Assembly (NCBI GenBank): GCA_002396005.1
Contig: DGVW01000050.1
Coordinates: 1-42,764, forward strand
Reading direction: 5' to 3'
DNA length: 42,764 nucleotides
Source: Oribacterium sp. UBA4274
Lineage (GTDB): Bacteria > Bacillota > Clostridia > Lachnospirales > Lachnospiraceae
In this document: piece after piece, positions 31,895 through 39,922 of the stretch
Position numbering within the stretch: the stretch's first letter is position 1
Layout: each line of letters opens with the position of its first letter
Program-made: the position numbers and the translations under genes
The notes under the pieces: generated by a model
What the model was told of the DNA's origin: nothing
Seen by the model: only the letters and a program-made list of their open reading frames with translations
Database searches by the model: none

Positions 31895-34318
31895 ATGGTA
31901 TCTTCAATTAATAATTCAACAAAAAACAATCAAAAATACGGAACCCCGAAATTGGACGCTTTGCCGGCAGCTTACTCCTATGTTTCGTTGCCGGATATAT
32001 CCGACCGTCACTTTTGGGATAGTTTGCCTTCAGACTATAAAAGAGAGCGTCTTACACTTTCTGAAAAGGCAATGTCCGCTTCATGGCCTGAAATCCTCAT
32101 GTCTGATTACCTGAGATTTTCAAAAGACGGAAACCGGGTTCTTTTCGAGGAAAAGTTCTTTACGAGACGACGTATGCTCACTCAGCTCGTCATGGGCGAA
32201 TGCATCGAAAACAAGGGGCGCTTTCTGCCGAAGATCATAGATGGTTTATACCTTATCCTTGGTGAGACCACCTGGTGTCTGCCTGCACATAACAGCTACA
32301 TAAGAGACACGAAACAGTACACTTATCCTGACACTTCCCGCCCGGTAGTCGATCTTTTTGCAGCAGAAACTGCAGCTATACTGGCCGTTGCTGAGAAGTT
32401 ACTGCGGCCGATACTGAAAGACATAAGTTCATTTATCAGCTCCACAATTGACTCAGCTCTGTATGAAAGAGTGCTGTCACCATACCTTCATTTTCACTTC
32501 TGGTGGAAGGGTAATGGTCTTGAGCCTATGTGCAACTGGACTCCATGGATTACGCAGAACATACTTCTTACTGCGTTTACAAGACCAAATGATAAATGGT
32601 GTAAGTCTAAGCTTTCGAGCGATGACATGATTCATACCGGAGAAACAGGAACCGCCGATGCTGTGGATGATACCTGCTCTGATAACTGCGAAATCGGTGT
32701 CGATTTCACTTTACATGCTAAAGTCAGCAAAGAACAATTGAGCAACAGATACATCGCATCTCCTCAGCTTGCAGCACTTCTTTGTGACGAAAATGGTCTC
32801 GCTGATCCACCTGACTGGTCACATAGACATTTGCTTCCGACACAGGAGGAACTTTCAGAAATCTATGCTTCTGCCGTAAGTTCCGTTCATCACTTCTTAA
32901 AGGAGTATGCCGAGGACGGCTGCTGCGATGAGGGAGCTCAGTACTACAGTCATGCCGGCCTATGTCTTTTCGGTTGCCTTAGTTTGCTGAAAGATATATC
33001 CGGGATTTTCCCGAAAATCTCAGAGGGGAGTACATCTTTTTCCGAAAAAAATTACTCGAAAACCTCTGATGGAAGTTTATCTTCTTCCGAATATGAGCAT
33101 GAGTTTTCAAAAGACAAGGCGAAGATTCAGAACATCGCAACCTACATCATGAAGGTTCACGTAGGTGATAACTATTATGTCAATTTTGCCGATTGTTCCC
33201 CTCATGCCGGGAGGAGAGGAGCCCGGGAATATCTTTTCGGGGAGCTGGTTTCAGAACCTGGTATGATGGATTTTGCTGCCATGGACTATCAGAGGGAAAC
33301 CTGGTCGGAACGCCTTCAGGAAAACGAAGAAAACCTCTGGTATCATGTGCTGAATGCAAAATGCCATGAGAAGATGATGAAGCGTAAAACAGATAGCTAT
33401 ACCTCATCACTTTCAGGCGATGAAACATCTCTCGCTGCTTCCTCATTTATAGCCCGAAGTCCTGCCGCAGTATCTAAAAATTCAGATACTTTTTGCACCG
33501 GAGACGCCTGGTTCCCAAGCACCGGACTCATGGTGACCAGAGATTCACATTTTGTACTGGCAGTAAAAGCAGGAGATAATGCAGACTCCCACAACCATAA
33601 TGACGTGGGCAGCTTCATCCTGTATAAAAACAATAAGCCTTTCATCATCGATCTGGGTGTCGGAAGCTACACTAAAAAAACATTTTCAAAAGACAGATAC
33701 GATATCTGGACCATGCAGTCGCAGTATCATAACCTTCCGAGCTTCTATGACGCGGACGGACGACTCCTGATGGAGCATGACGGAGCAGAGTTTCGGGCGA
33801 CTGACGTATCCTGCCATATGGATGAAAGTCGTTCGCAGCTTTCCATGGAGCTACAGGCAGCTTACCCGGGACTTGACGGAACATTCACGAGATCTGTCAG
33901 CCTCAGAAAAAACTCAGCAAACGTGAATTACTTGTCATCCTGTGCTGACATTTCAGATGGGCCTGTCAATACCTTGACTGCCGGTGTTTCAGCCACAGAT
34001 ACACCTGCCAGTACCTTGACTGCCAATGTTTCAGACATAGATACACCTGTCATCATTAACGATTATTACAACGGAAAATTAAAACTCATTGAAAACATAA
34101 TCTGCTATGAGAAACCTGAGATAATTGAACACACCAAAGATTCCTCACATATCATCCGGATAGGAGATACAGGAACCCTTTTGGCAGAGGGCTTCTCAAC
34201 AGTCAGAATTGAAGATCTTCCTATCACAGATGCTCGTCTCGGTGAGACCTGGAAACATTCCTGCTACAGGATACAGCTCACTGCCTCTGAAAAAACTGTG
34301 ATGATTGGATTGATGTAA
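31895..34318 (+). CDS. Heparinase II/III-family polysaccharide lyase, cytoplasmic
   Basis: An 807-residue protein: alpha-helical toroid N-terminal part (about 60-470, with DGLYLILGETTWCLPAHN near 120), then the heparinase II/III beta-sandwich (about 540-800) with the hallmark NADSHNHNDVGSFILY (about 565) carrying catalytic-type His residues and FIIDLGVGSYTKK. Such enzymes cleave uronic-acid polysaccharides by beta-elimination. No signal peptide is present, so it would act on imported oligosaccharides. Low-complexity insertions occur (Ser/Lys-rich near 370-400, Ser/Thr/Asp-rich near 510-540) and a 14-residue tandem repeat near 690-717. CAGGAG precedes the ATG. The exact PL family and substrate cannot be decided by eye. 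Confidence 0.82.
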   Translation: MVSSINNSTKNNQKYGTPKLDALPAAYSYVSLPDISDRHFWDSLPSDYKRERLTLSEKAMSASWPEILMSDYLRFSKDGNRVLFEEKFFTRRRMLTQLVMGECIENKGRFLPKIIDGLYLILGETTWCLPAHNSYIRDTKQYTYPDTSRPVVDLFAAETAAILAVAEKLLRPILKDISSFISSTIDSALYERVLSPYLHFHFWWKGNGLEPMCNWTPWITQNILLTAFTRPNDKWCKSKLSSDDMIHTGETGTADAVDDTCSDNCEIGVDFTLHAKVSKEQLSNRYIASPQLAALLCDENGLADPPDWSHRHLLPTQEELSEIYASAVSSVHHFLKEYAEDGCCDEGAQYYSHAGLCLFGCLSLLKDISGIFPKISEGSTSFSEKNYSKTSDGSLSSSEYEHEFSKDKAKIQNIATYIMKVHVGDNYYVNFADCSPHAGRRGAREYLFGELVSEPGMMDFAAMDYQRETWSERLQENEENLWYHVLNAKCHEKMMKRKTDSYTSSLSGDETSLAASSFIARSPAAVSKNSDTFCTGDAWFPSTGLMVTRDSHFVLAVKAGDNADSHNHNDVGSFILYKNNKPFIIDLGVGSYTKKTFSKDRYDIWTMQSQYHNLPSFYDADGRLLMEHDGAEFRATDVSCHMDESRSQLSMELQAAYPGLDGTFTRSVSLRKNSANVNYLSSCADISDGPVNTLTAGVSATDTPASTLTANVSDIDTPVIINDYYNGKLKLIENIICYEKPEIIEHTKDSSHIIRIGDTGTLLAEGFSTVRIEDLPITDARLGETWKHSCYRIQLTASEKTVMIGLM
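33962..34045 (+). repeat. 42-bp tandem duplication inside the heparinase-type gene
   Basis: Two copies (33962-34003 and 34004-34045), each beginning CCTG, encode PVNTLTAGVSATDT and PASTLTANVSDIDT. The period is in frame; the copies differ at a few bases, so the duplication is not brand new. A third copy starts (CCTGTCA) and breaks off. Confidence 0.85.
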
Positions 34319-34472
34319 AAAAACATATGGCTGATACAGACAAGCGGTTATAGCCAATGCTTATATCTTGCTATAAGACTCATGAAATATGCAATTAGAG
34401 GCTGATGCGGTAGAATCAGTTTAAATCAATAAAACGAAATTTCATCATCACAAATACAGGGAGGAATTAATT

Positions 34473-35408
34473 ATGTCAGATATCAAAGAGAGCGCACTTG
34501 AGTTAATCGGCGGAACACCTTTACTTAAGCTGAACAGATACAGCAAAACTGCAAATGTTTCGGATGTAACCTTGCTTGCAAAGCTTGAGTACCTCAATCC
34601 TGCCGGATCTGTAAAAGACAGAGTTGCCCTTGCAATGATAGAAGAGGCTGAAAAGAGCGGCAAGCTGAAACCCGGTGCAACTATCATTGAACCTACTTCC
34701 GGAAATACAGGAATCGGTCTTGCATCTGTTGCTGCCGCCAAGGGATACAGAGCGATCCTTACTCTCCCTGAAACCATGAGTGTTGAACGCAGAAATCTTC
34801 TCAAGGCATACGGTGCAGAGATCGTTCTGACTGAAGGCTCAAAGGGCATGAAGGGCGCGATTGCCAAGGCAGAAGAACTGGAGAAAGAAATCAATGGAGC
34901 TATCATCCTCGGACAGTTTGTCAATCCTGCCAATCCTGCTGTCCACAAAGCAACAACAGGTCCTGAGATCTGGAAACAGACAGACGGCAAGGTAGATATC
35001 TTTGTAGCCGGAGTCGGTACAGGTGGAACAATTACAGGTGTAGGAGAATACTTAAAGGAGCAGAATCCTGATATAAAGATTGTTGCAGTTGAGCCTGCGA
35101 CAAGTCCTGTCCTTTCCAAGGGTGAATCAGGCGCTCATAAGATTCAGGGAATCGGAGCAGGATTCGTACCGGAGGTTCTCAATACAAAGATTTATGATGA
35201 AGTAATCACAATAGAAAATGATGATGCATTTGCAGAAGGCAAGAGGTTTGCGGTATCTGAAGGAATCCTGGTAGGTATTTCCTCCGGAGCAGCCCTTAAA
35301 GCAGCAACTATCCTGGCAGAGAGAGAAGAAAACAGGGATAAGACTATCGTGGTTCTTCTGCCGGATTCAGGTGACAGATATCTTTCTACACCTCTCTTTG
35401 CTGACTGA
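34473..35408 (+). CDS. cysK: Cysteine synthase A (O-acetylserine sulfhydrylase)
   Basis: PLP enzyme that makes cysteine from O-acetylserine and sulfide. The 311 residues contain the PLP-lysine motif PAGSVKDRVAL (Lys near residue 45), the TSGNTGIGLA loop (about 71), GTGGTITGVG (about 178) and GISSGAALKAA (about 269). Length and start (ATG with GGGAGG 8 nt upstream) fit CysK. No serine acetyltransferase is adjacent. In other Firmicutes cysK is often under sulfur control. The next gene is a LysR regulator, a plausible controller, but a strong hairpin lies between them. Confidence 0.95.
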   Translation: MSDIKESALELIGGTPLLKLNRYSKTANVSDVTLLAKLEYLNPAGSVKDRVALAMIEEAEKSGKLKPGATIIEPTSGNTGIGLASVAAAKGYRAILTLPETMSVERRNLLKAYGAEIVLTEGSKGMKGAIAKAEELEKEINGAIILGQFVNPANPAVHKATTGPEIWKQTDGKVDIFVAGVGTGGTITGVGEYLKEQNPDIKIVAVEPATSPVLSKGESGAHKIQGIGAGFVPEVLNTKIYDEVITIENDDAFAEGKRFAVSEGILVGISSGAALKAATILAEREENRDKTIVVLLPDSGDRYLSTPLFAD

Positions 35409-35443
35409 TAAGCAGAAGGATGTTATAATTTTCTGAAACTAAA

Positions 35444-35480
35444 ATTTCCGGACGCAAACAAGGATGAGGCGTCCGGAAAT
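35444..35480. other. 12-bp perfect hairpin between cysK and the LysR gene
   Basis: ATTTCCGGACGC (35444-35455) and GCGTCCGGAAAT (35469-35480) have a 13-nt loop. There is no T-run on the plus strand; on the minus strand the stem is followed by TTTA. It may be a processing or stabilising hairpin, an operator palindrome, or a weak terminator. Confidence 0.65.
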
Positions 35481-35511
35481 CCGGTATTCTATACATATCA
35501 GGAGTAAGAAA

Positions 35512-36414
35512 ATGACTATACTTCAGCTTAAATACGTTATTGCCATAGATGAAGAGTGCTCTATGAGAAAGGCCGCCGACAGACTGTATATGTCACAGCC
35601 GGGACTGTCCAATGCAATCAGAGATCTTGAAAATGAGCTGGGCATACAGATTTTTGAGAGAGTGCATAACGGTGTTGTGACAACTACAGCAGGTGCCTCT
35701 TTTATTGCATATGCAAGAAATGCCGTAGAGCAGTTTCAAATGGTGGAAGACAAGTACTTGAATTCCAAGAAAGAGAAACCCACCTTTTCTGTATCTATGC
35801 AGCATTACACCATAGCGGTAGATGCTTTCATAGATACCGTAAGAGAGTTTGCGCTTCCCGAATATCAGTTCAAGATCCGTGAAACACAAACCAACGAAGT
35901 GATTGACGATGTCAAAACACTAAAGAGCGAAGTCGGAGTTATCGCCCTGAGTGATTTCAACAAGGCTACCTTCAAGAAAATATTTGTGGATGCAGCGTTG
36001 GAATTCCATGAGCTTTTTTCACGCAATACCTACGTATATCTCAGCAAGGATCATCCATTGGCTGCTGCAAAGGAATTATCACTGGATGACCTGCAAGACT
36101 ATCCGTGTATGGTATTCGATCAGGGGGATAATACCTCGTTCTACTATAGGGAAGAGGCTCTTGCCACCTACGATTACAAGAAGGTTATTTCTACCAATGA
36201 GCGCGCCACTTCCATCGAACTGATGCTGGGACTTAACGGATATGCCGTAGGTGCGGCGATGCTGGGAGATGGCAGGACTTCATCAGATATCTGCGTGATC
36301 AAACTAAAGGAAGATGAGATGCTGACCTTTGGTTACATCACAAGAAAAGGACAGGAGCTCAGCGAAATGGGGAAAACATTTGTGGAAAAGCTGGAGAGAC
36401 ACCGTGAAGTATGA
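35512..36414 (+). CDS. LysR-family transcriptional regulator
   Basis: A 300-residue regulator with the LysR winged helix-turn-helix at the N-terminus (ILQLKYVIAIDEECSMRKAADRLYMSQPGLS then LENELGIQIFERVHNGVVTTTAG) and a periplasmic-binding-like effector domain after about residue 90. A start at 35464 would run through the hairpin; ATG 35512 has CAGGAG 8 nt upstream and gives the standard N-terminus. Placed directly behind cysK, it may sense a sulfur metabolite such as O-acetylserine, but this is a position-based guess. It converges with yesN with only about 67 nt between and no clear terminator. Confidence 0.9.
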   Translation: MTILQLKYVIAIDEECSMRKAADRLYMSQPGLSNAIRDLENELGIQIFERVHNGVVTTTAGASFIAYARNAVEQFQMVEDKYLNSKKEKPTFSVSMQHYTIAVDAFIDTVREFALPEYQFKIRETQTNEVIDDVKTLKSEVGVIALSDFNKATFKKIFVDAALEFHELFSRNTYVYLSKDHPLAAAKELSLDDLQDYPCMVFDQGDNTSFYYREEALATYDYKKVISTNERATSIELMLGLNGYAVGAAMLGDGRTSSDICVIKLKEDEMLTFGYITRKGQELSEMGKTFVEKLERHREV

Positions 36415-36481
36415 AGCATTCATATCGACTGATATATCCGGCATCTCTCTTATTGTCTGATGAACTGTTACAATCCAGGCA

Positions 36482-37783
36482 TCATCCCTCTGTTTTGGCC
36501 TGTATAAATTCCCTCGGAGAAACTCCCGCAACCTTTTTAAAAACCTTTGAAAAGTAATAAGCCGACTCAAATCCAAGAGCATCGGCCACCTCATAGACCT
36601 TCATGTCGTCAGACAAAAGCATCTTTTTCGCCTGCTCAATCTTTCGTGTATACACATACTCCGAAAACCCTACATCCGTGTTCTTCTTGAACAGCACAGA
36701 AAGATATGCCGGCGAAAGACCGAAGGCATCTGCAATCTCATTAAGCTGTAATTTTCCATTCAGATTCTTGTCTATATAGTCCTGAATAGCAGAAATCAGC
36801 TTATCCTTTCCTGATCTTCTGTTCGCACCGACTATGTGGCTGAAAAGTCTTATTGATGCGTCCTTATCCGTTTCTTTTTCAGCAGCCTTGGCCTCTTCAA
36901 AAGTAGTATGTATGTTCATAGGAGAAGAGACCGCAGTTCCTATACCGAATTTTAATGATACATTGAAATAATTGTTGATCATGGTGTGAGCATTCTCAAC
37001 CGCTTCCTGAATATGGTTCATGCTTTCCGCAACAGGTGTGCTTTCAGTAAAGAAAAAGATAATAGTAAAATGCTCCGTGTCATTTGAAACCAGATAGCAA
37101 GGGGCATAACGCTCCACGATTTCTCTCGTCATGGAAAGGCAGGAGCTGTATAAAGTTATGATTTTGTCTGTTGGATTTGAAAGCTTATTACCTTCAAGCT
37201 CCGGGACGATCTCCGCATAGGCGGCAATATATCTGTTGAACTTGAAGTCCATACTTACGTTGGATGCTTCATGCTCCAATGCAGCCTCATCTGTAAACTC
37301 TCCGTGCAGCAGCTTCAGCATGAAACGCTGCCTAAGCTCCTCAAGCTGTACCGTATCAGCACTCTGACCTGCTATTTCCCTGCTTTTCTCAACAGGCTTT
37401 TTCACCTGATTTACCCTTGCGATAGCCTTTCTTATTGCTTCACCAAGCTGCTCCTTATCCAGCTCCACCTTAACGAGATAGTCAACAGCCTGAAAAGACA
37501 ATGCTTTTCGGACCATCTCAAATTCCTCATAAGCTGTAAGCATAATAAATGCCGGCACCGATCCAAAATGTTTATTTGTTTCTTCCAAAAGTTCAAGTCC
37601 TGACATAACAGGCATCTTGATGTCCGCAATAACGATATCGGGATGTCCGTTTTCAATCATCTTATATGCATCCCGGCCATTAGCTGCAGAACCCATGACC
37701 TCGATATTTTCCATTCCCTGTAACATGGACTTAAGTCCCACCTGGACCAATGGCTCATCATCAACTATCAAAATCCTATACAT
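36482..37783 (-). CDS. yesN: YesN-type AraC-family response regulator
   Basis: A 433-residue regulator with an N-terminal receiver (YRILIVDDEPLVQVGL, phospho-Asp in DIVIADIKMPVMSGLELL near residue 54), a middle linker of about 180 residues, and a C-terminal AraC double helix-turn-helix (about 330-430, LNEIADAFGLSPAYLSVLFKK and YEVADALGFESAYYFSKVFKK). GAGG lies before the ATG. It follows the sensor kinase gene by 43 nt on the same strand. YesMN-type systems typically activate sugar ABC transporters; the divergent transporter 2 kb away is the likely target. Confidence 0.93.
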   Translation of the reverse strand: MYRILIVDDEPLVQVGLKSMLQGMENIEVMGSAANGRDAYKMIENGHPDIVIADIKMPVMSGLELLEETNKHFGSVPAFIMLTAYEEFEMVRKALSFQAVDYLVKVELDKEQLGEAIRKAIARVNQVKKPVEKSREIAGQSADTVQLEELRQRFMLKLLHGEFTDEAALEHEASNVSMDFKFNRYIAAYAEIVPELEGNKLSNPTDKIITLYSSCLSMTREIVERYAPCYLVSNDTEHFTIIFFFTESTPVAESMNHIQEAVENAHTMINNYFNVSLKFGIGTAVSSPMNIHTTFEEAKAAEKETDKDASIRLFSHIVGANRRSGKDKLISAIQDYIDKNLNGKLQLNEIADAFGLSPAYLSVLFKKNTDVGFSEYVYTRKIEQAKKMLLSDDMKVYEVADALGFESAYYFSKVFKKVAGVSPREFIQAKTEG

Positions 37784-37826
37784 ACATCCTCATCCTTAAA
37801 ACAAAGTATACTTTCAAGACTGCTTG

Positions 37827-39650
37827 TCATTCCGCAATCACATACGGAAGCGTAAAACGCATCACAGTATATTTGGACACCTCCGACTCGATGGAAAGTC
37901 CGTATTTTTCGCCGAAGGTATATTTTATCCTCTGAGAAACATTAGAAACACCTATGTGACGGAATAGATCGTCTGCTCCCTCCAGCTCTCCGGAAAGAGT
38001 CTTTTCTATTTGTTCCTGAGTCATACCGACACCATCATCCCTTACTTCGATGATCAGTAGTTTTCCATCACGAGTATCACTTCGTGTGCTAATGTCTCCA
38101 TCATCCTCAAGATATGCAGAGACAACTATCTTCCCGGCTCCCCCCTTAGGCTCTATCCCATGGAAGATCGCATTCTCTATGATAGGCTGCAGCGAAAACC
38201 TGTTTACTGATGCCTGAAGCAATGCCTCATCCCTTAAATCTATCTCAAATTCGATGGTTCCGCCGTATCTGTACCTCATGATAGTGAAGTAATCCTTCAC
38301 CAGACCAAGCTCCTGCTTTAGAGTGATAACATTTTCCTTGTTCTTTGATATATTTCTGAGCAGACGGGAGAGTGCAGTGGACATATCCGCTATACCATCA
38401 GACCCTTGTATAGTAGCCATCCACTTTATGGTATTCAGAGTGTTATACATAAAGTGGGGATTGATCTGTGACTGCAATATCTGATATTCCAGCTCCTGTT
38501 TTTTCTTCTCATCCTGGACTTTCTTTTCCATCAGATTCAGGACATTCAGAGACAGTTTATTGATTCCCGTACCTATGGCTCCCAGCTCATTATCCCATTC
38601 TATAGATACATCTCTTGAGAAATCACCATTACCGACTCTTTCCAGTTTATCGATAAGTTTAGTTATAGGGCGGCTAATCACACGATTCATCCTGAACCAC
38701 AGGAGAAGACCAATACATATTATGGAAAAACCCATCAAAAAGATAATGCTGATATAGTAGTTCATCTTTATATCCATATCGATCCGCGATGGCAGAAGAT
38801 ACAAGGTAAACGAATCATTCCTGAGTACATAGCTGATAACATCCGCCGGCAGCTCACATTCTGTAAGCTGTCCGCCACGATACTCATAGATATGATTATT
38901 TCCGATGGAAATAAATACCCGTTCATCTGTCTTTAACTCATAGTTACTGAAAACAGTAGTTATAACAGATGGAGAAACCTCGAGATACACAAAACCTATC
39001 ACATCTGACGAAGACAAGGACTGTATAGGTCTGACCATAGGGATGATGTACTCACCGGATGAAGAACTCACCGGACTTTCCTGCAGGCCGTAATATATGA
39101 AATCTGATGCATCCAGTAAATCATTAAAATAGTCCGTCGCCATGATCTTATCAATCAGTGCATGTGCAGAAGTGACAGATGCATTCTGGACTGACTGCAG
39201 ATAATGTTTACCATCCAAGGTACTCACGATTGCCCTTTTTATATGCCTCGTCCGCCCAATAGCATTGTACTCATCATTGAAGTGATCCCAGGTAGATAAT
39301 GCGAGTCTCCTGTCAACAGCATTTCTCTCCTTAAGCTTTTCCTCGGACAGTGTTCCCGATTCTCTTTCTTCCGCCTTCATCCTATTGAGATAAGTATTTA
39401 AAGTGCTGTCAATAGTTGTCCATAATGCAAAATTAGTGGCATTATCCAACGACTGATCTATCTCTGAACCAAGCAATTGTAAACTGCTTTGTGCAGTCTG
39501 CCGCACATTGTGACGAAGATTGTCACGCAGATACAGGAAGCTCAAAACAGCCAGCAGTATCGACATAAATACCGCAAACCCCATGGAATACATTACAATC
39601 TGAAATTTTATTGATTTAAATCGCTTTTTCATTCCGGAATAATATCTCAT
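37827..39650 (-). CDS. yesM: YesM-type sensor histidine kinase
   Basis: Membrane kinase partnered with YesN. Reading from the minus strand: TM1 near IVMYSMGFAVFMSILLAVLSF, a large extracytoplasmic dCache-like sensor, TM2 (YYISIIFLMGFSIICIGLLLWF), HAMP (ISRPITKLIDKLERVGNGDF), a His_kinase domain with phospho-His in QSQINPHFMYNTLNTIKW and a HATPase_c end (EVRDDGVGMT). The start is uncertain: the frame opens back to 39791, with candidate ATGs at 39650 and 39632, none with a convincing ribosome site. I chose 39650. An N-terminus from 39791 would add a basic, Phe-rich lead unlike other YesM proteins. Confidence 0.9.
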   Translation of the reverse strand: MRYYSGMKKRFKSIKFQIVMYSMGFAVFMSILLAVLSFLYLRDNLRHNVRQTAQSSLQLLGSEIDQSLDNATNFALWTTIDSTLNTYLNRMKAEERESGTLSEEKLKERNAVDRRLALSTWDHFNDEYNAIGRTRHIKRAIVSTLDGKHYLQSVQNASVTSAHALIDKIMATDYFNDLLDASDFIYYGLQESPVSSSSGEYIIPMVRPIQSLSSSDVIGFVYLEVSPSVITTVFSNYELKTDERVFISIGNNHIYEYRGGQLTECELPADVISYVLRNDSFTLYLLPSRIDMDIKMNYYISIIFLMGFSIICIGLLLWFRMNRVISRPITKLIDKLERVGNGDFSRDVSIEWDNELGAIGTGINKLSLNVLNLMEKKVQDEKKKQELEYQILQSQINPHFMYNTLNTIKWMATIQGSDGIADMSTALSRLLRNISKNKENVITLKQELGLVKDYFTIMRYRYGGTIEFEIDLRDEALLQASVNRFSLQPIIENAIFHGIEPKGGAGKIVVSAYLEDDGDISTRSDTRDGKLLIIEVRDDGVGMTQEQIEKTLSGELEGADDLFRHIGVSNVSQRIKYTFGEKYGLSIESEVSKYTVMRFTLPYVIAE

Positions 39651-39819
39651 AGCTACTAATTTAGCAGATTTTACACTCTGCATGTTGCCAGTAAAAATAT
39701 TTGCATCTTTTTCAAACAAAATTACATGTTTTTTAAATCTGCTAAAAAAAAGAAAAATTGCTTTTAAAAATTTGTATTTAGTTAAAAGCATTAGGATTCT
39801 ACAATATATTTAATCTTAA

Positions 39820-39858
39820 GGCAATGTGACACGAAAGATGAAAAGAGCCACATTTGCC
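39820..39858. promoter_or_regulatory. Imperfect inverted repeat upstream of the sugar-binding protein
   Basis: GGCAATGTGAC (39820-39830) and GCCACATTTGCC (39847-39858) are near-complements with a 16-nt spacer, in the intergenic region between yesM and the transporter. Candidate regulator binding site. Confidence 0.4.
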
Positions 39859-39868
39859 TGTCTGTATC

Positions 39869-39907
39869 TTGTGATACGCAGATAGATCTCGCGTATCATG
39901 ATCACAA
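39869..39907. promoter_or_regulatory. Nested inverted repeats before the sugar-binding protein gene
   Basis: TGATACGC (39872-39879) and GCGTATCA (39891-39898) are exact complements with an 11-nt spacer; TTGTGAT (39869-39875) and ATCACAA (39901-39907) also match and overlap the first. Either an operator pair or a 5'-UTR hairpin just before the ribosome site. Confidence 0.5.
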
Positions 39908-39922
39908 TTACGGGAGGTAAAC

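Noticed and set aside
34319..34472. Possible T-box or other riboswitch before cysK
   Set aside because: Only a short CTTATA/TATAAG hairpin is visible; the T-box core TGGNACC is absent and there is no terminator.
34448..35119. Long minus-strand open frame (223 codons) opposite cysK
   Set aside because: The sense strand encodes full-length CysK with every motif. The antisense frame has a Ser/Pro/Leu-rich composition typical of codon mirror images and no ribosome site.
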